The position numbers and the translations under genes were made by a program. Under the pieces are notes generated by a model, which ran no database searches, was not told the DNA's origin, and was given only the letters and a program-made list of their open reading frames with translations. From an uncultured Prevotella sp. (GTDB lineage Bacteria; Bacteroidota; Bacteroidia; Bacteroidales; Bacteroidaceae): DNA of 64,000 nucleotides. The DNA lies in contig ONAK01000004.1 of NCBI GenBank assembly GCA_900315765.1, forward strand, positions 39,847 through 103,846, written 5' to 3'. This document shows, in pieces, positions 52,121-59,096 of the stretch (position 1 is its first letter; each line of letters opens with the position of its first letter).

Positions 52121-52999
52121 TTATATCTTGTACAGTTCTCCAGCCGACATACGGAGGAATTTATTCACCGAGATATACGAGCAGGCAGCCGTTATGATGA
52201 TACCGAACAGCAGCACTGAAGCAGCTGTTATAGCAAGTTCGCGCCAACTGATAACAGCCACGATGTTAGGCTCGTAATAATACAAGCCGTAGAACAGTCC
52301 ACCCAGCACAGCAATAGCCAACAGGGCAGCAATCACGCCTACCAGCAGTGCCTGATTCATAAACGGACGACGAATAAAGCTCCACGACGCACCCACCAGT
52401 TTCATGGTGTGTATGATGAAACGGCGCGAGTAAACACTGAGTCTGACGGTGTTGTTAATCAGCGAGAACGACACAAATGTCAACAGCACAGCCAGTCCGA
52501 GCAACAGCAGGTTGAGCTTTGTCAGATTGCGGTTCACGCTATCCATCAAGTCCACCTGATAAGCCACATCCGTCACTTTCGGGTTGTTCTGCAGTTCCTT
52601 GGCTATCCACTTCAGCGAGTCGCGGTTAGCATAGTCGCTCTTCAGTTGCAGCTCAAGTGTGGCAGGGAATGGGTTCACCCCAAGAAACTCCGATGGGTCC
52701 GATCCCATAGCCTCAGTCTGCTCCTTTAGCGCCTGTTCTTTGCTGATATAGTCAATGTTTCTGGAATAAGGACGATGATAAAGGTCGCGACACAACAACT
52801 TGGCGCCATTCACACTCACATCATCACTAAGCATCACAGTCACAGTAAGGTTTTCCTTCACCCACTGCGACAGATTACGGCTGGTCAGTACCGAGAATAC
52901 CACCAAACCAAGAAGAACCAGCACCATCGCAGTACTTATGCAAAGTGTAACCAACTGCACACCACGACGGTTGCCAGCATATTTTTTTCGTCTTTTCAT
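52121..52999 (-). CDS. ftsX: cell-division permease FtsX
   Basis: The 292-residue protein has an N-terminal cytoplasmic tail, a transmembrane helix (LVTLCISTAMVLVLLGLVVF), a periplasmic domain (NLTVTVMLSDDVSVNGAKLL; PFPATLELQLKSDYA), and three C-terminal helices. This matches FtsX, which with FtsE regulates cell-wall hydrolases at the septum. FtsE is not in this window. A TATCTTTG element lies upstream, divergent from the radical SAM gene. Confidence 0.88.
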   Translation of the reverse strand: MKRRKKYAGNRRGVQLVTLCISTAMVLVLLGLVVFSVLTSRNLSQWVKENLTVTVMLSDDVSVNGAKLLCRDLYHRPYSRNIDYISKEQALKEQTEAMGSDPSEFLGVNPFPATLELQLKSDYANRDSLKWIAKELQNNPKVTDVAYQVDLMDSVNRNLTKLNLLLLGLAVLLTFVSFSLINNTVRLSVYSRRFIIHTMKLVGASWSFIRRPFMNQALLVGVIAALLAIAVLGGLFYGLYYYEPNIVAVISWRELAITAASVLLFGIIITAACSYISVNKFLRMSAGELYKI

Positions 53000-53032
53000 T
53001 TATTTACGCACGTAAAAATTCGAATTCGGCTG

Positions 53033-53040
53033 CAAAGATA
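53033..53040 (-). promoter_or_regulatory. -7 element (TATCTTTG) for ftsX
   Basis: Minus-strand TATCTTTGCAGCCG, 34 nt before the start. A TGTG lies 20 nt further up as a poor -33. It is mirrored by the divergent promoter. Confidence 0.55.
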
Positions 53041-53116
53041 CACAAAAATTTAGACTTAAGCACATAAGAACATATATTTTTTTGTTTCTTTTGTGCTTTT
53101 TATCTCACAAAAAGCG

Positions 53117-53124
53117 TAACTTTG
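53117..53124 (+). promoter_or_regulatory. -7 element (TAACTTTG) for the radical SAM gene
   Basis: TAACTTTGCAGCCG is 9 nt upstream of the ATG at 53133. A TTTTG lies about 23 nt upstream. This favours the 53133 start. Confidence 0.55.
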
Positions 53125-53132
53125 CAGCCGTT

Positions 53133-53909
53133 ATGAGTACAATTATTTATCCATCGCCCATTTTCGGGCCAGTTCACAGTCGTCGTCTGGGCATTTCGCT
53201 CGGCATCAATCTCCTGCCAGCCGATGGTAAGGTGTGCAGTTTCAACTGTATCTATTGCGAGTGCGGTCTCAACGAGTCGCACCGCCCCACCCTTCCCATG
53301 CCAACACGCCAGGAAGTAGCCGTCAAGCTCGAAGAGAAACTCAAGTCAATGACAGCCGAAGGTCAGCTGCCCGACGTGCTCACCTTTGCCGGCAATGGCG
53401 AGCCTACCTGTAATCCGCATTTCCCCGAGATTATCGACGATGTCATCCGCTTGCGCAATCAGTATTGCCCCCAGGCCAAGGTATCTGTACTCAGCAATTC
53501 TACGATGATTCACCGCCCGGAGGTGCACGACGCCCTGATGCGTGTCGACAACAACATCCTCAAACTCGACACCATCAATCCTTCATATATCAAACAGGTT
53601 GACCAGCCCTGTGGAACCTACGATGTCCACCAAATTATCGACCGTCTGAAGGCGTTCCATGGTCATGTCATCATCCAGACCATGTTTATGCAAGGCACAG
53701 TCAATGGTGTCTCTGTAGATAACACCGGCGATGAATATGTAAATCCATGGCTTGAGGCCGTCAAAGAGATAGCCCCACAGCAGGTCATGATCTACACCAT
53801 CGACCGCGAGACCCCCGTACAAGGCCTGCAGAAAGCCACCCACGAACAACTCGACGCCATCCGCGATCGTGTCATCGCCGCCGCCATCCCCTGCACCGCC
53901 TCATATTAA
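53133..53909 (+). CDS. radical SAM protein
   Basis: I start at ATG 53133 (MSTIIYPSPIFGPVHSRRLG), because the -7 element lies between this and the earlier in-frame start. The 258-residue protein has the radical SAM Cys cluster C-x3-C-x2-C in CSFNCIYCEC near residue 33. Further blocks are LTFAGNGEPTCNP near 87 and KLDTINPSYIKQVD near 143. It forms a [4Fe-4S] cluster and a 5'-deoxyadenosyl radical. The HSRRLG-type N-terminus and size resemble a Bacteroidota radical SAM family of unknown product. The chemistry is sure; the substrate is not. Confidence 0.85.
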   Translation: MSTIIYPSPIFGPVHSRRLGISLGINLLPADGKVCSFNCIYCECGLNESHRPTLPMPTRQEVAVKLEEKLKSMTAEGQLPDVLTFAGNGEPTCNPHFPEIIDDVIRLRNQYCPQAKVSVLSNSTMIHRPEVHDALMRVDNNILKLDTINPSYIKQVDQPCGTYDVHQIIDRLKAFHGHVIIQTMFMQGTVNGVSVDNTGDEYVNPWLEAVKEIAPQQVMIYTIDRETPVQGLQKATHEQLDAIRDRVIAAAIPCTASY

Positions 53910-54149
53910 AATTTAGTTTCCTCGCCCAAGCACAGCACTTTCACCCTTGTCATGACAAGAAGGGAAGACAGCGCTGGCGGTAGCGAGGTCATCTTTGAGT
54001 CATTCAGATAGTCTCAACGAGCTATCCGGATAGTCTTTTCGTGGTGTTCGGATAATCCCTATAAGGGGGTAAGAGATCATCTGAACGAGTCGAAGAAGAC
54101 TTCTGAGTGAGGCGTTAAAGCCGTCTCAATGGCATGACTTGGCTACTGG

Positions 54150-54260
54150 TTAAAAATACAACATTTCAAAGAGCGCTTTGTAAGCAGAATCAAAAACTAT
54201 CGCCAGAATAAGCATCAGGAGACTCTTCTGCCACCTATGCCAGTAGATATCTTCTCTCAA
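54150..54260 (-). CDS. possible 36-residue hydrophobic small protein
   Basis: Downstream of the orphan promoter a TTG-started frame of 36 residues runs to TAA. Its middle (KSLLMLILAIVF) is a short membrane-like helix flanked by charged and aromatic residues, ending in LFEMLYF. No ribosome-binding site is strong, and a TTG start is uncommon, so coding is uncertain. Such peptides can be type I toxins or small regulators; the alternative is a noncoding RNA. Confidence 0.25.
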   Translation of the reverse strand: MREDIYWHRWQKSLLMLILAIVFDSAYKALFEMLYF

Positions 54261-54278
54261 TGAGTAACTGCTTTACTG

Positions 54279-54310
54279 CAAAGGTACTAGTATATTTGTA
54301 GAATGACAAA
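54279..54310 (-). promoter_or_regulatory. full Bacteroidota promoter with no known gene
   Basis: Minus-strand TTTG (54307-54310), 20-nt spacer, TACCTTTG (54279-54286). As good as the tonB promoter, but it points into the ORF-poor gap. Confidence 0.65.
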
Positions 54311-54552
54311 ATAATCTACCATTATTTTGTTTGTATAGCCAGAAATAGTGCTGAAACATGTACCAACTGTTTATTTTAAGAAAAAATATGCAAAAAATCG
54401 CACTATAATTTCTTTACTTTATCGTACCTCTGAGCCAATCGGCTAAAGGTGCAGAGATTCTTCGCAAGCAAAACGTCAAAACCGCACGCTCGGCTCCGCT
54501 CGGGATGACTTAAGCAACATCGCCCCTCAAAATATAAATATTTTTCGCTGCC

Positions 54553-55818
54553 TTAAACTGGGCGTTTCTTTCTATTTATCCATGAACTGATAAACGACAG
54601 CAGGATATAAGTAAAGAGGCCGATGATGATGCCATCGGTGATACTACCCGTGATGGTCATGAGCAGAATAATCAGGAAGGCGGGGAAGCTCTCCTTGATA
54701 TCTTCAAGGTTTATATGGCGGACGATACCAAAGAGATAGAGTCCGGCAATGACCATGATGGGCGCTGTGGCTGCATTGGGGATGGCTAGGAACAGCGGAG
54801 CCAGGAACAGACTTATGGCAAAACAGATGGCCACCACAAAGGCAGAAAGGCCTGTGCGACCGCCCTCGGCAAAGCCTGTGGCACTCTCGACATAGGTGGT
54901 AACAGTGCTACAGCCAAAGCAAGCACCAGTAATGGTGGCAATGGCATCGCTGAGCATGATGCGGCGCAGATGGGGAATACGACCGTCCTTACGGATAATG
55001 CCTGAGCAGGCCATCACACCCACAACGGTTCCAAGACTATCGAACACATCAAAAAACAGCATGGTCAGCACACACACCCAGAAGTCGGGCCACAAGATAA
55101 AATCGAACGTAAACTGGCAGAACAAGGGGGCTGGCGATGGTGGCAGACAAAAGATGTTGTCTGGTATCTGCGTCACGCCAAAAGGAATGCCGATAAGTGT
55201 GATGATAATGATGCTAGGCAGCAGACTGCCACGGAAACGCATCGTAAAGAATGTGCCAGTAAGTATCAATCCCAAAAGGAACAAGAGGGATGATGGTGTG
55301 GCAAGGGTGTCGAGATGGTTAAAGATAGTGCCATTGGCAAGAATGCCACTATTCTTGAAGCCAATCATAGCCACAAAGAAACCGATACCTGCTGCAATGG
55401 CGTACTTCAACGATGTGGGCACCATCTCGAAGATGATGCGACGTAGGCTGCTGACGCAGATGAGTACAAACAAAACACCCTCGACGAGCACTGCCGTGAG
55501 TGCAAACTGCCAAGGGTAGCCTAATGAGAGGCAGACGGTCTCGATGAAAAACACGTTAAGGGTAAGTCCTGGTGCAAGTCCGAACGGACGTTTAGCCACA
55601 AAAGCCATGAGCAGCGTGCCAACGACAGCAGAAAGGGCTGTGGCTGTGAACATGGATTCTGCAGGGAATCCCTGAGCCCTAAGTGGTGCAAACATAGCTG
55701 GCATCAGCGCCAGAATGTATACCATAGTAAAAAAGGTGGTTATGCCCGAGATAATCTCGGTTCTAAGATCGTCGCGCTGCGACGAGAATCCTACTAGCGA
55801 CAGGAGTCTCTCTTTCAT
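54553..55818 (-). CDS. NCS2-family purine permease
   Basis: The 421-residue protein has about 12 transmembrane helices and starts MKERLLSLVGFSSQRDDLRTEI, as in AzgA-type members. Motifs include GITTFFTMVYILALMP near 25, FIETVCLSLGYPWQFAL, and a later CSTVTTYVESATGFAEGGRTGLSA near 300 that carries the substrate-binding region. It imports adenine, guanine or hypoxanthine with protons. It overlaps a histidine kinase gene by 4 nt, an uncommon pairing that suggests co-regulation of purine uptake and a sensor. Confidence 0.85.
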   Translation of the reverse strand: MKERLLSLVGFSSQRDDLRTEIISGITTFFTMVYILALMPAMFAPLRAQGFPAESMFTATALSAVVGTLLMAFVAKRPFGLAPGLTLNVFFIETVCLSLGYPWQFALTAVLVEGVLFVLICVSSLRRIIFEMVPTSLKYAIAAGIGFFVAMIGFKNSGILANGTIFNHLDTLATPSSLLFLLGLILTGTFFTMRFRGSLLPSIIIITLIGIPFGVTQIPDNIFCLPPSPAPLFCQFTFDFILWPDFWVCVLTMLFFDVFDSLGTVVGVMACSGIIRKDGRIPHLRRIMLSDAIATITGACFGCSTVTTYVESATGFAEGGRTGLSAFVVAICFAISLFLAPLFLAIPNAATAPIMVIAGLYLFGIVRHINLEDIKESFPAFLIILLMTITGSITDGIIIGLFTYILLSFISSWINRKKRPV

Positions 55819-56789
55819 GCGTTAGTGCTTATTGGAATTATCAAATCGAATTTAGAACCGCCACTATAGCTTTCGTCAAGTGTAAGTGTACCGCCAAGGC
55901 GCTCGGCTATCATACGAGAGATGGACAGACCAAGACCTGCACCCTGCGCAAAACTGTCGAGCTTAGAGAATCGTTCAAAAATAAAATCACGCTTATCGCA
56001 TGGGATACCAGGACCTGTATCAGCCACTGCGAAATGCAACTTATCTTCCTCCTTGTTCAGACTGATGGTAATGCTGCCCTGGGAGGTGAACTTGGCTGCG
56101 TTATCAAGCAGTTTGGTAAGTACCAGGTTTATCAAGTGTGGATGTGTGGCAATCATCTCAGTCTCGGGGATATTGCAACTGCACTTCAGCTCCACGCCCT
56201 GAGCAACTACCGACTCAACAGCATCGCGGGCCTGGGTAATGATAGAGGCAGCAATGCACGGCTCAGCTTCGGGCAGGGCTGCACCACTCTCGGTATCTGA
56301 TATAAGAATAAGATCATCAAGTATATTGGTCAGCAATCGGATATTCTCCTGAATACGCAGACTAAAGTCTATACGCTCAGCCTCGGGAATCTCTACGCCA
56401 GCCATGGTGAGTACCTGAGTAAAACCACTGATGGCGTTAAGAGGAGTGCGAATCTCGTGAGTCATGCTACGAAGGAATGCTGTCTTGGCCTGCAAGGCAG
56501 CCTCAGCACGGTCGCGCTCAATAGCCAACTGCTTGTTCTGCGCAACAACCACGTTGCGTTCGCGCTGCAGCTGCAGGTTCTTAACCTCCAGACGATGCTG
56601 CCAGCGGTTGTTAACCACCAGGAACACGAGCAGTGCTCCGATACATACAACCATGGCAATACCACCATTTGTAAATTGCGAGCGTCTCTGCAACATCTCC
56701 ATCTGCTCTGCACTGGCAGGGGCAGAAGCAGCAATCGTGGTGACTGACAACAAGATGATTGCAACAAGCAGAAGTAACGTTCTCTTCAT
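55815..56789 (-). CDS. sensor histidine kinase
   Basis: The 324-residue protein has a signal or first helix (1-20), a second helix (about 43-62), a short coiled coil (65-105) and a HisKA domain with the phospho-acceptor His near 109 (SMTHEIRTPLNAISGF). A HATPase_c domain covers about 210-320 (TKLLDNAAKFT; DTGPGIPCD; GLGLSISR). The small external loop means the signal may be in the membrane or cytoplasm. It has its own consensus promoter that shares a hairpin with the upstream terminator. The stop overlaps the start of the purine permease by 4 nt. No response regulator is adjacent. Confidence 0.9.
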   Translation of the reverse strand: MKRTLLLLVAIILLSVTTIAASAPASAEQMEMLQRRSQFTNGGIAMVVCIGALLVFLVVNNRWQHRLEVKNLQLQRERNVVVAQNKQLAIERDRAEAALQAKTAFLRSMTHEIRTPLNAISGFTQVLTMAGVEIPEAERIDFSLRIQENIRLLTNILDDLILISDTESGAALPEAEPCIAASIITQARDAVESVVAQGVELKCSCNIPETEMIATHPHLINLVLTKLLDNAAKFTSQGSITISLNKEEDKLHFAVADTGPGIPCDKRDFIFERFSKLDSFAQGAGLGLSISRMIAERLGGTLTLDESYSGGSKFDLIIPISTNA

Positions 56790-56822
56790 CGATTAATCAT
56801 TGGGCCTTTTAAGTTTCGTCGG

Positions 56823-56854
56823 CAAAGGTAGAAAAAAAATCCCGAAAGAACAAA
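56823..56854 (-). promoter_or_regulatory. promoter for the histidine kinase, overlapping a terminator
   Basis: Minus-strand TTTG (56851-56854, in the terminator loop) with a 20-nt spacer to TACCTTTG (56823-56830). Full consensus match. Confidence 0.75.
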
Positions 56855-56865
56855 CTTTCGGGATT
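56838..56865 (-). terminator. intrinsic terminator after the LpxA gene
   Basis: An 11-bp stem AATCCCGAAAG / CTTTCGGGATT with a 6-nt loop, then a run of T on the minus strand. It is near-symmetric and could also act on the plus strand. Confidence 0.85.
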
Positions 56866-56877
56866 CTTTTTTTCTTA

Positions 56878-57657
56878 TTATTTACACATAATGCCTCGTT
56901 TGGTATTCTCCAGGAACTTGATAATGTTCTGGATCTCGGGGCTATCGGGAACCTGTTCCTTAATCTGCTTGATTACATCGAAGACACTTGTCTTACCATG
57001 GAACAGCAATCGATAGGCATTGGCAATATGCTTCTGCACCTTAGGATCGATCCCTGCGTAGTTCATCACAGTGGTGTTAGGACCACCGTACTCCATAGGA
57101 CTGCCACCAGCGATGACATAAGGAGGAACATCGTGCGAGAAAGTACATCCTGCCTGAATCATCGCGAGGTCGCCAGCACGGGTACCAGCGTTCTGGATGG
57201 CACCTGACGAGAAGATAACACCGCTACCTATCTCACAGTCGCCTGCCACCTTTGTACCATAACCGAACACACAGTTGGTACCAACCACTGTGTCGTGACT
57301 GATGTGGGTACCTTCAAGAAGGTAGTTATGATTACCAATCTTTGTAACGCCATCCTTCTGAGTACCGCGGTTGATAACCACATTCTCGCGGATAATGTTA
57401 TTGTCGCCAATCTCCACATACGACTTCGCGCCTCGGAAATTAAAATCCTGAGGCAGGGCTGCAATAACAGTACCCTGATGGATCTTGTTGTTATTACCAA
57501 TGCGCGAGCCATCGCAGATGCTGACAAAGGGGAAGATGATACAGTTATCACCAATCACCACGTCGTCCTCGATATACACGAAGGGGAATATCTTACAGTT
57601 ATCGCCAATCTTTGCCTTTGGGCTAATCTCAGCTTTGGGGGATATTTCGCTTGCCAT
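56878..57657 (-). CDS. lpxA: LpxA-family acyltransferase
   Basis: I start at ATG 57657 (MASEISPKAEISPKAKIG); an earlier in-frame ATG three codons upstream is less likely. The 259-residue protein is a left-handed beta-helix of hexapeptide repeats (IGDNCKIFPFV; IGNNNKIHQGTVI), with ALPQDFNFRG near 70 and the region EGTHISHDTVVG carrying the general-base His. The family puts 3-hydroxyacyl chains onto UDP-GlcNAc in lipid A synthesis. It is possible that this is a second LpxA-type paralogue rather than the housekeeping enzyme, since no lpxC, lpxD or fabZ sits beside it. A terminator follows. Confidence 0.7.
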   Translation of the reverse strand: MASEISPKAEISPKAKIGDNCKIFPFVYIEDDVVIGDNCIIFPFVSICDGSRIGNNNKIHQGTVIAALPQDFNFRGAKSYVEIGDNNIIRENVVINRGTQKDGVTKIGNHNYLLEGTHISHDTVVGTNCVFGYGTKVAGDCEIGSGVIFSSGAIQNAGTRAGDLAMIQAGCTFSHDVPPYVIAGGSPMEYGGPNTTVMNYAGIDPKVQKHIANAYRLLFHGKTSVFDVIKQIKEQVPDSPEIQNIIKFLENTKRGIMCK

Positions 57658-57658
57658 A

Positions 57659-57690
57659 ATTATCAATTTTCAATTATCAATTATCAATTA
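57659..57690. repeat. AATTATC/TAATTGA-type junction repeat
   Basis: About four units between the outer-membrane factor gene and lpxA; it covers the TAA stop of the former. Third copy of this family. Confidence 0.75.
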
Positions 57691-59067
57691 GTTAGCTCCG
57701 CCACCCAGGGCCTGATAGAGACTCACTACAGCCTGCATCTTTGAAAGCTGATCGCTAACCTCAGCAATCTCGGCATTCAGCAGATTGCTCTGAGCCGTGA
57801 TAACCTCGAGATAAGTGGTGTTGGCAGATGACTCCATCAACTTTCTGGTGTCGTCAACATTCTGCTTCAGCACCTGTACACGCTTACCATCAAGCTCTAC
57901 TTTCTGAGAATAAGAGTTGTAGGCTACAAGCGCGTTGCTAACCTCATTACCAGCTTTATAAATAGCGTTCTGCCACTTGTTGAAGGCCTGCTCGTACTGC
58001 ATCTTTGCCACCTTCAGACCAGCCACAATCTGACCATGCTGGAAGATGGGCTGAACCAGCGAACCAACAGCCGAGAGCAACCACTTACCAGGATTAACCA
58101 TGCCATTCTGATTAGTGAAGGCTGCGGTACCTGTAATAGTGATGTTAGGATAGAAACGGCTGCGGGCTGTCTCAACATCGTAGAAGCACTGTGCCAGCGA
58201 CATCTCGTACTGATGAACATCAGCACGGTTGGCCAGCATCTGGATGCCTACGCCTGTAGAGAACTCGGTGGGCAGGCTCTGCTCAGCGAACTTGCCACGA
58301 GCGATAGTTTGACCAGGCTGACCAAGCAGCAGCGAGAGTGAGTTCTCAGCCTCGCGCATCTGGCGCAGCAGGTCAACACGCTGTGCCTGAACCTGATAGT
58401 AAGCAGCCTCAGCACTTTGAACAGCTGTAGAGCGATAGCCCACGCGGTTGTCGTGCATAAACTTCATCTTATCCCAGGTCTCCTTGGTGAGCTGTTCCAT
58501 ATCTGATACAATCTCAAGCTGACGATCGATCATCAGCAGCGTGTAATACAGATTGGCAATGGCAGAGATGATATTGGTCTTCACCACAGTCTGATAATCC
58601 TTAGTAGCGATGAGCTGCATCTGTGCAGAGCGCTTAGCACTGAGCAGATTGCCAAACAAATCTACATTCCAGCTGGCTGAAACAGGCAGCGAATAAGCTT
58701 TGGTGGCAGCAGCGCCATCGAACGACGAGAGTGTTCCCTGTGGACTGATAGCTACTGATGGCAGGAAGGCCAGTTTGGCCACCTTCAGTGCCTCATTCAC
58801 CATCTGCACATTCAGGGCAGCATTCAGCAGGTCGGGATTTTGCTTTAAGCCCTGCTCAATCAGCGACTGCAGCTGAGGATCGGTGAACACCGTGCGCCAT
58901 GGCAGGTTGCCAAACGAGGTTGTGTCCTGAACAGCCAGGGTATCGGTAAGCGACTGTGTGTCGCGAACCAATCCTTTGGTGTCTACCTCAGGACGCTCGT
59001 ATTTGTTATAGAGTCCGCAGCTTGACAGCAGCATAGCTGCGGACATAAATATCATTAATTTCTTCAT
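57688..59067 (-). CDS. RND efflux outer-membrane lipoprotein (OprM/TolC type)
   Basis: I start at ATG 59067 (MKKLMIFMSAAMLLSSCGLYNKYERPEVD). A GTG two codons upstream comes from a heptamer repeat. The lipobox is LLSSC. The 459-residue protein has the OEP family pattern: paired coiled-coil helices of about 150 residues each, with a conserved QAEAAYYQVQAQ-type helix and GGGAN at the end. It forms the outer-membrane channel of a tripartite pump. It is the last gene of the unit, after the pump and adaptor, with 23 nt to the pump gene. Confidence 0.9.
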   Translation of the reverse strand: MKKLMIFMSAAMLLSSCGLYNKYERPEVDTKGLVRDTQSLTDTLAVQDTTSFGNLPWRTVFTDPQLQSLIEQGLKQNPDLLNAALNVQMVNEALKVAKLAFLPSVAISPQGTLSSFDGAAATKAYSLPVSASWNVDLFGNLLSAKRSAQMQLIATKDYQTVVKTNIISAIANLYYTLLMIDRQLEIVSDMEQLTKETWDKMKFMHDNRVGYRSTAVQSAEAAYYQVQAQRVDLLRQMREAENSLSLLLGQPGQTIARGKFAEQSLPTEFSTGVGIQMLANRADVHQYEMSLAQCFYDVETARSRFYPNITITGTAAFTNQNGMVNPGKWLLSAVGSLVQPIFQHGQIVAGLKVAKMQYEQAFNKWQNAIYKAGNEVSNALVAYNSYSQKVELDGKRVQVLKQNVDDTRKLMESSANTTYLEVITAQSNLLNAEIAEVSDQLSKMQAVVSLYQALGGGAN

Positions 59068-59068
59068 A

Positions 59069-59096
59069 TTCACTATTCGTTATTCACTATTCACTT
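59069..59096 (-). repeat. heptamer array at the pump / outer-membrane-factor junction
   Basis: Four units (TGAATAG and TGAATAA/CGAATAG variants, mRNA sense). They supply the TGA stop of the pump and a GTG before the next ATG. Confidence 0.85.

Larger units (their letters stand above)
53910..54552. other. 643-bp gap without a long ORF; structured repeats and an orphan promoter
   Basis: No frame over 40 codons is convincing here. The sequence holds a 14-bp palindrome at 53946-53959 (CTTGTCATGACAAG), a 12-bp palindrome at 54022-54033 (CTATCCGGATAG) among loosely repeated GATAGTC words, and an outer CCTCGC/GCGAGG pair around 53921-53989. It also has a full Bacteroidota promoter on the minus strand at 54279-54310 (see below) and a GC-rich word CGGCTCCGCTCGGGATGAC near 54489-54507 that looks like a dispersed intergenic element. 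A degenerate mobile element or a noncoding RNA locus is possible. Confidence 0.5.

Noticed and set aside
53082-53132. Earlier start for the radical SAM protein
   Set aside because: It would place the promoter -7 element within the coding region; the 53133 start matches the family.
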